Shown: positions 35,905 to 44,237 of the stretch, piece after piece
How positions within the stretch are numbered: the stretch's first letter is position 1
Layout of the letters: each line of letters starts with the position of its first letter
Origin: Chloroflexia bacterium
Lineage (GTDB): Bacteria; Chloroflexota; Chloroflexia; Thermomicrobiales; CFX8
Length of the DNA: 49,845 nt
Reading direction: 5' to 3'
NCBI GenBank assembly: GCA_030431755.1
Contig: JAUIIK010000022.1
Coordinates: forward strand, 1-49,845
The notes under the pieces: generated by a model
The model's input: the letters and a program-made list of their open reading frames with translations, nothing else
Database searches by the model: none
Told to the model about the DNA's origin: nothing
Program-made: the position numbers and the translations under genes

Positions 35905-36069
35905 GTCATCCTCCAGCGCTCTCGTTGTGGTGTTCCTGCGTCTCGATGCAGGGCCAGTCTAGGACGGATGGCCGGGACAGTGAAGTGGCAGCAGGCGCTG
36001 GGGGGTGCGGTCTCCTCGCAATTGGTGGACCAGCGCTGTGCAATGGGTCCGGCGAAAAGCCGGGCATAG

Positions 36070-36113
36070 AAAAAGGCGGGGACAGATTGTGGTTAGCGCA
36101 CCTGCCCCCGCCA
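36070..36113 (-). terminator. Intrinsic terminator after the module protein gene
   Basis: On the minus strand GGCGGGGGCAG is followed, after a loop of about 17 nt, by CTGTCCCCGCC and TTTTT. It lies about 125 bp past the stop codon at 36237. A second small hairpin (GCGTAG/CTACGC) lies just ahead of it. Confidence 0.75.
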
Positions 36114-36194
36114 GGCTGACGCGTAGCGTGGACTACGCGCTGACCCAATGATACCGCGAACTGGTCACAGGCTGGATACCGAGGCCGCCCGCCG

Positions 36195-36238
36195 GGGCTC
36201 TCCCTCTGCTATCCCCTGTAACCTGTCACCTAACCCCT
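36195..36238 (-). repeat. Dispersed repeat, family B, copy 1
   Basis: On the minus strand it reads TAGGGGTTAGGTGACAGGTT, then ACAGGGG. It starts at the stop codon of the 36237-37637 gene. Copy 2 lies at 48569-48612 in opposite orientation. The rest of the 332-bp gap 35905-36236 holds the terminator described at 36070 and nothing else recognised. Confidence 0.65.
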
Positions 36239-37637
36239 ACTCATCGAAGGTGTCCTCAAAGACATCCCAGGCGCCGTCCGGGTCCCAGTAAAGGTCGCCG
36301 TAGAAGACCCAGATCTGGTCCTCAGCTTCGCGCGAGATCATCGCGCCATAGTTGAAGCGCTGGAACGCGCCGTTCGAGCCGGTTTCCGGCGCCAGCGCCC
36401 AGCCGAGACGCTCGCGGACTCCCGGCACATCGCGCCAGATCTTGCCGAAGCCAAACTGCGGCTGATAGAGGCCGTCCGGTGGATTGAGCGATGGATCGTC
36501 GACCGGCTGGCCGGACTCCCAGGTGTCGTCGAAGCGCTCGAAGGTGCCGTCGTCGTACATGACGATGACCGTCTGCCCTGAGTAATAGACATCCTCGATG
36601 CGGATCCAGAGCATCGCGCCGTGCTCGAACTCTTCGTAGGCGGTCGGGATCGCTATCTCACCGCCGTAGTAGGTCTCGGCGCAGCCGATGGCGGCGCGCA
36701 CCTGGTCGTTGTTCCGCCAGAGCTCGCCGAAGCCGCGGCGCGGGTCATCCGAGCATGGGTAGCTGTAGCTCTCGTGTCGCCAGGTGTAGTAGTGCAGACC
36801 GACGTTGCCCATCTCGACCTTGAAGGGGTCCGAGTTCGTCGGTGTATAGGTCAGGCAACGGCGCTCGAAGCACTGCACCATGACATCGAGCTCGGTGCCG
36901 TCGACCGTCGACTTGGTCCAGTAGGGCTCGGTCAGCGGATAGCCCATCACGAAGACCCAGTTCGCCGGTTCGACCAGCGGCTCGATCTCCTGCGTCAGGA
37001 AGGTCCAGAAGACATCCGGGACATTGTGGCCAACGTCGCCGTCGCCGCTCTCGTAAGTGACGTAGGCAGCCATCGCGCGGTCCTCGGCCGGCGAGAGATT
37101 TGCGCCGATCTCGCCCCATTGGTCGATCGTTGCCGTCACCATCTGGCCTGTGCGGTCGTCGGCGGTCTGCATATGCCGTCCTAGCGCCTGGTAGGTTGGC
37201 GTCGTCCAGCCGTAGAAGTCTCCAGCCACGGCGATCGTCGCCGGGAGCACGAAGTCGAACTGGTCGGGGTCCTGGCCGATCTGCACCCGACCGGTCATCA
37301 TCTCCCAAACCAAGCGTCCGTTGGTGACGTACCAGACACTATCGGCGTCACCGTCGGGGTTGTTGATCTCCATCCGGCTCTTATCGAAGTAGGCGACCAA
37401 TCGCTGGTTGTTGTCGAGTGGTTCGTAGGTATATGGCTCGTTCAGGATCTGGTTGGCTTGCGGCCCCCACAGCCACGAGCGGTCAACCTCCTGATTGGCG
37501 ACAGGCCGGTCCGTCCGTTCCCAGAGCGCGGCCATCGCCGGATCGAGGCCCGATTGTGCAGAAACACCAAGGCTCGTCAGGATGACGACAAGCAACATTG
37601 CCAGCGCGGCCGGTAGCCGCAGCCATCGGAAAAACAT
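36237..37637 (-). CDS. Exported protein with shared WERTD/WLWGP module and two C-terminal repeats
   Basis: A 466-residue secreted protein with a signal peptide (about 1-27). Residues 39-140 hold the shared module (LWERTDRPV, SWLWGP, YFDKSRMEINNPD, WYVTNGRLVWEMMTGRVQIG). A second conserved block follows at about 210-288 (VFWTFL, GYPLTEPYW, MVQCFERRCLTYTP, VEMGNVGLHYYTWR). It matches the NHL protein at 41347 closely and the partial protein at 1-784 in the first block. The remainder (299-466) holds two copies of a repeat, GFGELWRNNDQVRAAIG and GFGKIWRDVPGVRERLG, each followed by a GAM box. It is secreted or cell-surface; the function is unknown. Confidence 0.83.
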   Translation of the reverse strand: MFFRWLRLPAALAMLLVVILTSLGVSAQSGLDPAMAALWERTDRPVANQEVDRSWLWGPQANQILNEPYTYEPLDNNQRLVAYFDKSRMEINNPDGDADSVWYVTNGRLVWEMMTGRVQIGQDPDQFDFVLPATIAVAGDFYGWTTPTYQALGRHMQTADDRTGQMVTATIDQWGEIGANLSPAEDRAMAAYVTYESGDGDVGHNVPDVFWTFLTQEIEPLVEPANWVFVMGYPLTEPYWTKSTVDGTELDVMVQCFERRCLTYTPTNSDPFKVEMGNVGLHYYTWRHESYSYPCSDDPRRGFGELWRNNDQVRAAIGCAETYYGGEIAIPTAYEEFEHGAMLWIRIEDVYYSGQTVIVMYDDGTFERFDDTWESGQPVDDPSLNPPDGLYQPQFGFGKIWRDVPGVRERLGWALAPETGSNGAFQRFNYGAMISREAEDQIWVFYGDLYWDPDGAWDVFEDTFDE

Positions 37638-37958
37638 CGCTTCTCCTGTCTCTTACCCACCGCGCCATGGCGCGGCTACATTGTCTCCTCAGAGGTAAGA
37701 CGCCGGAACGCAGGCGCTGGTTGCGGAACTGGATAGACGGCCTTGTTGGATTGGCCATACTCTAGTGTTCAGTCACTCATGAAGCGAAGGGATTGTCCCA
37801 TCTCATCGGGCAACTCAACCGTAACGAAACTGTCATTTCTCGCTCCCACACCGCGGGTCCCCGCTCGAAATGACAGGCTCGTTGCTTGTTGAGCTATCCG
37901 GAAATCGCCAGACTATCAGTCAACTCGTGTGTCACAGACAGGGAATCTGGACCCTCAG
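37638..37958. other. Intergenic region with TGTCAT-ended palindrome
   Basis: A 321-bp gap between two minus-strand genes. The only structure seen is the palindrome at 37830-37876. The promoter for the 36237-37637 gene should lie here, but no clear elements were found. Confidence 0.5.
37830..37876. repeat. TGTCAT-ended palindromic element (47 bp)
   Basis: The sequence starts CTGTCATTTCTCGCTCCC and ends GCTCGAAATGACAG, an inverted repeat with CTGTCATTTC/GAAATGACAG ends. Its termini TGTCAT/ATGACA are the same as those of the 195/196-bp elements, which suggests a common family or common insertion mechanism. Confidence 0.6.
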
Positions 37959-40898
37959 TTAGAGATCGGTCACGAGGCCGTGCTGGAAGGCGAAGGCGCT
38001 GGCGGCGGTGCGGGAGTTGACCCCCAGCTTGTTGTAGACGGAGCGGAGGTGGCGGCCGACGGTGCGCGGGCTGATGAAGAGCTGCTCGCCAACCTCGGCG
38101 TCGGTCATGCCGCGCGCGACGAGCTGGAGGACTTCCAGCTCGCGCGGGGAAAGGCCGCCCGGCACGGCTGCGGCTGCCGGTGTGCCGGCCTTCTCGGCCT
38201 CGATGGCCTCCAGCCGCACTAGAAGAGGTTGCGTGCCAAGCCGCTCCGCCGTCGCCCGGACCTCGTCCCCGACAACGCCAGCATCCTCGGCGCGTCCTTG
38301 CCGCCGTAATAGCGCGACCCGCTCCAGTTGCACTCGCGCCGACTCGTAGGGCGCGGCGCAAGCGGTAGCGATCTGATGCGCCTGGTCGAGATGCGCGGCG
38401 GCAGCGTCGAGTTCGCCTCGTTCGAGCGCGAGGTGGCCGAGATAGCGGTGAGCTTCCAGCAGCTCCAGCGGCTGGCGCGGCTTGCCGGCGAGCTCGAGCG
38501 CTTCATTGGCATAGCGCAGCGCCAGGACGAGATCGCCACGCTCTTCGTGGATGCGCCCGCGGAGCAGGCGGCTCTCGGCCCGGTTGAGCAGCCGGCCACT
38601 CCAGTCCAGCCAGGCGTCGTGCGCGTCCAACCACTGCGTCGCCAGCGCGGTATCGCCAGACGCCAGGGCGAGCTCCACGGCGGTGCGTTGGAGCCAGAGA
38701 GCGCTGAAGAAGTAGTAGTTGCTTGGTTCCGTCGCCGCGCCCTGGGGGAGCGCCTGCTGGAGATAGCTACGGGCAGCAGTCACATCACCCCGGCGAGCGG
38801 CCAGGATACAGAGGACGCGCAACGCGTCGAAACGCATGCCGTCGAATTCGAGGTCGATCCGCGCCTGCTCCTCAGCCGTCTCCCAGTCGCCGTCGAGGAG
38901 TAGGGTGGCGTAGACCGACATGTCGGTCGCTGGGCGCGCGTCTTCCTGCGTGGACGAGGAACGGCTGCCGGGCATCTCGACCCGGTCCCAGGCAGCCAGG
39001 GCGTCCACTGCCAGACGCTTGCGGGCGTCTTTCAGATCGGCGTCGTAGGGCATCACGACATCCATCAGCTCCCAGTTGAGCAACATCCCGGTCAGGTGCG
39101 GATCGCGCAGCTGGGCGGCAATTGCCCGGCCCTGTCCGAATGCCTGCCGGGCCGCCGCCGGATCGCCACGGCCGGCAGCGGAGAGGGCCAGCGCCGAGTA
39201 GGCCCGGCTGGCGGCTTCGGACACCTCGCCGGGATGGTGGTCGAGGTAGCGGCGAGCCTCCTCATCGGCCCGTGCGTAGTGACCGTAACGGCCATAGGCC
39301 TGGGCTAGCGCGCCACCGGTCGGCACGATCATCGTGCCCTGGATACCGGGGTAGTCGCCTGCTGCGTCCAGCGCCCCGGCGACGGCGTCAACCTCGCGCA
39401 AAGCGTTATCGCCTCGTAGGCAACGGATCTGCGTCTGGCACCACAAGCCATAGAGTTCCAGGGCATCGTCGCCGGACTCCCGCGCCAGGCGCATCGCCCG
39501 CTCGCTATAGCCGAGCCCGCGGTCGGCGTCAGCAAAACGAAAGGTCATCGCCAGATCGCAGAGCAACCAACCCTGCTCGGCCGCCGGGAGCTCCCCTTCG
39601 CCAAGGATATTCAGCGCCTGCTCGAAGCGTTGCGCCGCCATCTCATAGGCGAAGCTCTTGACCGCCCGCCGGCCGGCGTCGATCAGCCAGCGGCCGGCGC
39701 GGGCATCGCCGGCCAACTGGTAATGGTGGGCGACGATGTCGGGGTCGGGGCTTGTGCCATCTTCCAGGTGCCTGCCGACCCGCCCGTGCCAGGCCCGGCG
39801 GCGCGGCAGGCTCAGGCGGTTGTAGAGTGTCGCCCGGAAGAGCGCGTGGTTGAAGCGGTAGCCATTGCCGCTCGGCAGCTCTCGCAGGATACCGATCTCC
39901 TCGGAGACTTCGATCACGTCGATCAACGCCGCCTCGTCAACCGCTGCCAGCTCCGTCCAGAGATCCAGCGACACCTCGTCGCCGATTACTGTCGCAACTT
40001 GCAGCACCTCAACCTGCTTCGGAGTCAGCCGCTCCAGCCGTTGATCGACGAACTGCCGAACCAGCAGGGGTACCTGGACCGATCCGAGGTCTTGTAGCTT
40101 CCAACCATCATCCTGCTGCTGCAGCGTCCCATCGGCTTCCAGGTTGAAGAGCAGCTCGATGGTGAAGAAGGGGATGCCCTCGCCGTGCTGGTAGAGCCAG
40201 GCCGCCAGCTGTTGTTGTGCTCCGGCGTCCTCCATTGGGTATCGCGCCGCAACCAACCCGACGACCGCGTCGGCGTCGATCTGGCGCAGCTCGATGCGCG
40301 TTGCCCGCGAGTCGCGCACCAGCCCCGGCAGCCGGCTATAGAGCGGGATGCCGCTGGTGACTTCGATATCGCGGTAGGAGCCGATAAGCAGCACTGGCAG
40401 GTGATCGATACTGATGGCGAGGTGGTGCAGCAACTCCAGGCTGGCGTCATCGGACCAGTGCAGATCCTCCAGCACGATGATGACCGGGCGCTCTGCCGCT
40501 AGCCGGGTGACGAAGGCGAGGACATCAGCGAATAGCTCACCCCGGCCAGTGGCTTGCGCCGGATCTGTGTCGCCTGAGAGCGCGGCCGGCAGCTCGATCT
40601 CCTGCCCGACTTGCGCCGACCGCCGATGAGCCGCGAAGAGGTCGGCCCAGAGGCTGAATGGTGGGCTTGTCATAAGCTCGCGGCTGGCGGCTATGAAGAT
40701 CGCCGCGCCGGGAGCGTCGGTCGCCAGCGCGTGCTCGATCAACGCCGTCTTCCCGATGCCGGCCTCGCCGCTCACCAGCACGAGCTTGCCGGCCCCAGCG
40801 CGCGCGTCGCTCATCGCACCCCGGAGCGCCGCGAGCTCACGTTCGCGGCCGAAGAGCGGTTCGGTATCGCTGTGAGTTGTCTGCATCGTCGTCTTCAT
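37959..40898 (-). CDS. LuxR-family STAND ATPase regulator (second copy)
   Basis: A 979-residue regulator if started at ATG 40898; the frame runs 75 nt further upstream. Residues 16-50 are FGRERELAALRGAM and a Walker A GEAGIGKT (44-51). Walker B lies in VIIVLEDLHWSDDASL (about 145-160). The middle is an extensive helical TPR-like region, and the C-terminus (916-979) is a LuxR HTH, LSPRELEVLQLVARGMTDAE, then RTVGRHLRSVYNKLGVNSRT. It should bind DNA as an oligomer when activated by an unknown ligand. The adjacent NHL gene is divergently oriented and could be a target. It is not closely related in its first domains to the regulator at 14269. Confidence 0.9.
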   Translation of the reverse strand: MKTTMQTTHSDTEPLFGRERELAALRGAMSDARAGAGKLVLVSGEAGIGKTALIEHALATDAPGAAIFIAASRELMTSPPFSLWADLFAAHRRSAQVGQEIELPAALSGDTDPAQATGRGELFADVLAFVTRLAAERPVIIVLEDLHWSDDASLELLHHLAISIDHLPVLLIGSYRDIEVTSGIPLYSRLPGLVRDSRATRIELRQIDADAVVGLVAARYPMEDAGAQQQLAAWLYQHGEGIPFFTIELLFNLEADGTLQQQDDGWKLQDLGSVQVPLLVRQFVDQRLERLTPKQVEVLQVATVIGDEVSLDLWTELAAVDEAALIDVIEVSEEIGILRELPSGNGYRFNHALFRATLYNRLSLPRRRAWHGRVGRHLEDGTSPDPDIVAHHYQLAGDARAGRWLIDAGRRAVKSFAYEMAAQRFEQALNILGEGELPAAEQGWLLCDLAMTFRFADADRGLGYSERAMRLARESGDDALELYGLWCQTQIRCLRGDNALREVDAVAGALDAAGDYPGIQGTMIVPTGGALAQAYGRYGHYARADEEARRYLDHHPGEVSEAASRAYSALALSAAGRGDPAAARQAFGQGRAIAAQLRDPHLTGMLLNWELMDVVMPYDADLKDARKRLAVDALAAWDRVEMPGSRSSSTQEDARPATDMSVYATLLLDGDWETAEEQARIDLEFDGMRFDALRVLCILAARRGDVTAARSYLQQALPQGAATEPSNYYFFSALWLQRTAVELALASGDTALATQWLDAHDAWLDWSGRLLNRAESRLLRGRIHEERGDLVLALRYANEALELAGKPRQPLELLEAHRYLGHLALERGELDAAAAHLDQAHQIATACAAPYESARVQLERVALLRRQGRAEDAGVVGDEVRATAERLGTQPLLVRLEAIEAEKAGTPAAAAVPGGLSPRELEVLQLVARGMTDAEVGEQLFISPRTVGRHLRSVYNKLGVNSRTAASAFAFQHGLVTDL

Positions 40899-41101
40899 AC
40901 CCGCCAGTATGCCCGCTGTCAGATCGCGCGAGACATTGAGATGGCCCGGCGATGCTCTATCGAGAAACCACAATGAGTAGTTCGTCTCATCCTAGCGCGA
41001 ATCGAAATACGCATTCCTCTCCTGTTCGGTAAAGCGCGGTTGATCCATCCTCTTGAACAGCGGTCGCAACGGCGCGGCCGGCAGCGTTCGACGAGGAGGT
41101 C

Positions 41102-41275
41102 ATGATGAACGCAGGGATTCACCAGCAACCGGTAACGAACAGGCAGACGCGGCGCGCGACCCGGACGGTCACGCTGGTCTGGGGCCGCGGACCGGACAGG
41201 ACGCTCCGTGCCCACTGGCTCGACGGCCCGGAGCTGGTAACTCGCGGGAGCCGCCAACGGGCGCTCGCGACCTGA
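41102..41275 (+). CDS. Small basic protein, 57 residues
   Basis: Two ATG codons at 41102 and the codon after it follow GAGGAGGT five nt upstream, an excellent ribosome-binding site. The frame gives a highly basic peptide (MMNAGIHQQPVTNRQTRRAT, with many Arg) and stops at 41275. It is followed by a perfect 10-bp hairpin and then a second strong AGGAGG in front of the NHL gene. It could be a leader peptide for the NHL gene, or a short protein. No family was recognised. The ribosome-binding site is the main evidence. Confidence 0.45.
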   Translation: MMNAGIHQQPVTNRQTRRATRTVTLVWGRGPDRTLRAHWLDGPELVTRGSRQRALAT

Positions 41276-41297
41276 CACGGTTTCAAAGTCAGCAGAC

Positions 41298-41321
41298 GGC
41301 CGCGCCAACGCTGGCGCGGCC
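41298..41321 (+). terminator. Perfect hairpin between small ORF and NHL gene
   Basis: GGCCGCGCCA, a 4-nt loop ACGC, then TGGCGCGGCC. It is a perfect 10-bp stem of pure G-C and one A-T pair. No T-run follows, so it may be an attenuator, an mRNA stabiliser, or an element affecting NHL translation, whose ribosome-binding site begins about 12 nt later. Confidence 0.5.
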
Positions 41322-41346
41322 GCCACGCTACGAGGAGGTAGCCACG

Positions 41347-44097
41347 ATGTCGATTCGATTGACTGATCCACCAGGCTCAGCAGGATTTCCCAAGCGCCGG
41401 TCGCCACGGCCGGACCTGTTCATCGGGAGCGCGCGCAGGTTCGCCGGCATCGCCGGTTTGACGCTGGTGCTGCTGGTGACGATGTTCTATCAGGCCTTGG
41501 CGGCCGCGCCGGTTGGCGACGCCTTCCAACGCACCTGGGAGCGCCCCGATGAGCCCGTGCGCTCCGGCCAGGTCTCGCGCACCTGGATGTGGGGGCCGGA
41601 GGCGTTCACGAACGCGCTGCAGGAGAGCTATGGCGAAGCGCCGGATGGCCGGCGCGCCGTCCAGTACTTCGACAAAGCCCGCATGGAAGACAACGGCTTC
41701 CGGGCCGCCGAACCCTGGGACATCACCAATGGCCTGCTCGTTGTCGAGCTGATGACCGGGCAAATGCAGGTGGGCGACGGCCAGTTCGAACAGCGCGAGC
41801 CGGCACTGGTCAATGTCGCCGGCGACGCCGACGACCTCGGCGGCCCGGCCTACATGACGATGGGGCGGGTCAGCGATGAGCCTGGCCGCGACGAGGGCAG
41901 CCAGATCATCGAGCGGCTCGACCGCTCCGGGAAGCTCAATCTGGACGAGAGCCTTGCCGGCCAGGGCGTGACGGCGGCCCACTACGTGCACGCGACAGGT
42001 CACACGGTCGCATCGCCCTTCTGGACCTTCATGAATAGCAGCGATCTCGTCTACGTCGACGGGCAGCTGCAGCAGGCGCAGCTCTTCTCCGACCCGTTCT
42101 ACGCCACCGGCCTACCGGTGACGGAGGCCTACTGGGCTGAAGTGAAGGTCGGCGGCGTCTACAAGGATGTCCTGATGCAATGCTTCGAGCGCCGCTGCCT
42201 GACCTATACCCCGGACAACTCCGAGGGCTGGCAGGTCGAGGCCGGCAATGTCGGCCGCCACTACTACGCCTGGCGCTATGGCGCAGACGGTGGTGAGCAG
42301 CCGACGCCGGAACCAACCCCGGATCCGTCGTCGACGCCGGGCCCAGACCCCTCGCCGACCCCGGAACCCGATCCATCGCCAACGCCTGAGCCGACACCAG
42401 ACCCGACGACGGAACCGCTGCCCGAGCCGGTGCTGGAGTACACCCTGGCGGCAGCGCTCGGCGGTGACCAGGAGCGGATCAACGCCTTCGACAAACCCTA
42501 CGGCGTCGCCATAACCACGGACGGCACGATCCTCGTCGCCGACAAGGGCAGCGAGCGCATCCAGGAATTCTCAGCTGCTGGCTTCTCGCTCGGCGGCTAT
42601 GGCGGTGATGGCGAGGTGCCCGATCCCGTCGATATGCCGGAGGATATCGAGATCGACGCCGAGGGCCGTATCTGGGTGCTCGACCGCGGCAACAGCCGGA
42701 TCGTGCGGCTCGACGAGAACGGCGCGGTTGTCAAGGCTATCGGCCAGGTCGGCAAGCCGAATCTACGGCTGCGCGATCCCTCCGGCTTCACGATCGGCCC
42801 GGATGGTAACTTTTACGTCGCCGATACCGCCAACAAGCGCGTCAAGGTCTACAAACCGGACGGCAACTTCCTGATGGTCGTCGGTGAACCCGGCAACGGC
42901 GACGGCCAGTTCCAGCAGCCGTCCGATGTCGCGGTCCACGACAGCGGCAATATCTTCGTCGCCGACCAGGAGACGAGCCGCATTCACATGTTCGGCCCGG
43001 ATGGCGCGTTCATCTTCGCCTGGGACGTTGCGGGCTCCGGCGAAGAGGAGATCATGTTCCCAACCGCGCTGGAGATCGACGAGGTTGGGCGGCTTTACAT
43101 CGCCGATCTGGGCAACAGCCGGGTGCAGGTCTTCACGACCGACGCCGAGTACATCCGCACCATCGGAGCCGAGGGCACTGAACCGGGGCAGCTCCGGGGT
43201 CCGGTCGATATCGTCGCCGACAACGCCGGCTACGTCTACATCGTCGGGCGCGACGACCGCTACGTCCACAAGTTCACCGACGGTGGCGAGTTCGTCGACC
43301 GTTGGAGCGGCGACCAGCGCGCGAACTTCGAGCGCGCAAAGGGGGTCGACGTCGATGACGCGGGACGCATCTATGTCACCGACGATGCCGATCCGGCGAT
43401 CCAGATCTTCGACGCGGCAGGAGAGTTTGTCGATCTCTGGGCCAACGAGGAGCTTGACTCTCCCCGCGATGTCGCGCTTGCCGGCGAGTTCGCCTACGTC
43501 GTCAACCGCAATAGCGTCGTGAAGCTCACCATCGCCGGCGAAGTCGTCACCAGCTGGGGCAGCCCCGGCACAGGCGACGGCGAGCTGAACGAAGCGAGCG
43601 GCATCGACGTCGATGGCCAGGGTAATGTCTACATCACCGACCTGGGCAACTATCGCGTCCAGAAGTTCGACGCCGACGGCGCGTTCATCACCGCCTGGGG
43701 CGAGCTGGGTGTTGATCCGGGCGAGTTCACTACGCCTTACGCGATCGCGGTACATGGCGATGAGGTCTTTGTGCTGGACCCCTATCTCTACCGGGTGCAG
43801 GTCTTCGACCTTGACGGGAACTACCTGCGCGGTTGGGAGACGATGAGCACGACGTTCTTGAACTTCGGCATCGCTGTCGATAGCGACGGGTATGTCTACC
43901 TGACCCGCTCCGACCTCGTCGCGCTGGTCGACAAGTTCACCCCGACCGGCGAGCTCGTCACGACGGTCGACCGGCCCGATCCGGGTCCGCTCGGCCCCGA
44001 CGCCCGCGCATCCGGCGTCGCCGTCACCGATCAGAACACGATCTACCTGACGACCGACAGCCCCAGCCGTCTGGTGGTGCTGACCGCCGTCGAGTAG
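41347..44097 (+). CDS. Exported NHL-repeat protein with shared module and Pro/Thr linker
   Basis: A 916-residue protein, started at ATG 41347 because AGGAGG precedes it; the frame is open for 98 codons upstream but looks non-coding. A membrane-anchor or signal segment lies at about 33-56. The shared module occupies about 60-310 (RTWERPDEPV, RTWMWGP, YFDKARMEDN, DVLMQCFERRCLTYTPDNSE, GNVGRHYYAWR). A Pro/Thr/Asp-rich linker (about 318-362, PTPEPTPDP repeats) leads to two NHL-type beta-propellers (about 365-916, for example GRIWVLDRGNSRIVRLDENG and GNVYITDLGNYRVQKFDADG). The propellers should be outside the cell. A surface scaffold or ligand-binding protein is likely. Confidence 0.87.
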   Translation: MSIRLTDPPGSAGFPKRRSPRPDLFIGSARRFAGIAGLTLVLLVTMFYQALAAAPVGDAFQRTWERPDEPVRSGQVSRTWMWGPEAFTNALQESYGEAPDGRRAVQYFDKARMEDNGFRAAEPWDITNGLLVVELMTGQMQVGDGQFEQREPALVNVAGDADDLGGPAYMTMGRVSDEPGRDEGSQIIERLDRSGKLNLDESLAGQGVTAAHYVHATGHTVASPFWTFMNSSDLVYVDGQLQQAQLFSDPFYATGLPVTEAYWAEVKVGGVYKDVLMQCFERRCLTYTPDNSEGWQVEAGNVGRHYYAWRYGADGGEQPTPEPTPDPSSTPGPDPSPTPEPDPSPTPEPTPDPTTEPLPEPVLEYTLAAALGGDQERINAFDKPYGVAITTDGTILVADKGSERIQEFSAAGFSLGGYGGDGEVPDPVDMPEDIEIDAEGRIWVLDRGNSRIVRLDENGAVVKAIGQVGKPNLRLRDPSGFTIGPDGNFYVADTANKRVKVYKPDGNFLMVVGEPGNGDGQFQQPSDVAVHDSGNIFVADQETSRIHMFGPDGAFIFAWDVAGSGEEEIMFPTALEIDEVGRLYIADLGNSRVQVFTTDAEYIRTIGAEGTEPGQLRGPVDIVADNAGYVYIVGRDDRYVHKFTDGGEFVDRWSGDQRANFERAKGVDVDDAGRIYVTDDADPAIQIFDAAGEFVDLWANEELDSPRDVALAGEFAYVVNRNSVVKLTIAGEVVTSWGSPGTGDGELNEASGIDVDGQGNVYITDLGNYRVQKFDADGAFITAWGELGVDPGEFTTPYAIAVHGDEVFVLDPYLYRVQVFDLDGNYLRGWETMSTTFLNFGIAVDSDGYVYLTRSDLVALVDKFTPTGELVTTVDRPDPGPLGPDARASGVAVTDQNTIYLTTDSPSRLVVLTAVE

Positions 44098-44124
44098 TAG
44101 AGCCAGAAGCAACTACGGACCAGG

Positions 44125-44153
44125 GGAGGCGCTCGCGTGACGCGGACGCCTCC
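44125..44153 (+). terminator. Hairpin after the NHL gene
   Basis: GGAGGCG with CGCCTCC, separated by 15 nt that can itself fold (CGCGTGACGCG). It lies 27 bp after the stop codon. It is followed by TCCTCTATT rather than a clean T-run, so the call is moderate. Confidence 0.4.
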
Positions 44154-44237
44154 TCCTCTATTCGATGGCTGCCCCGGACAGACGTCTGTGGCAGGATCAG
44201 CGCAGCAACGAACCCAGACAGTCAGGAGACGCCCGCA

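Noticed and set aside
34873-36069. Plus-strand open frame of 398 residues over the M20 amidohydrolase
   Set aside because: The opposite strand has all M20 metal-ligand motifs; this frame is a GC-codon shadow.
42298-42430. Repetitive CCGACGCCGGAACC-type stretch that could look like a direct-repeat array
   Set aside because: It encodes the Pro/Thr/Asp linker of the NHL protein in frame; it is not a CRISPR array because the units are short, irregular and lack spacers.
42763-44112. Minus-strand open frame of 449 residues over the NHL propellers
   Set aside because: The repetitive DVDV-type translation is an antisense image of NHL repeats, which are clear on the plus strand.
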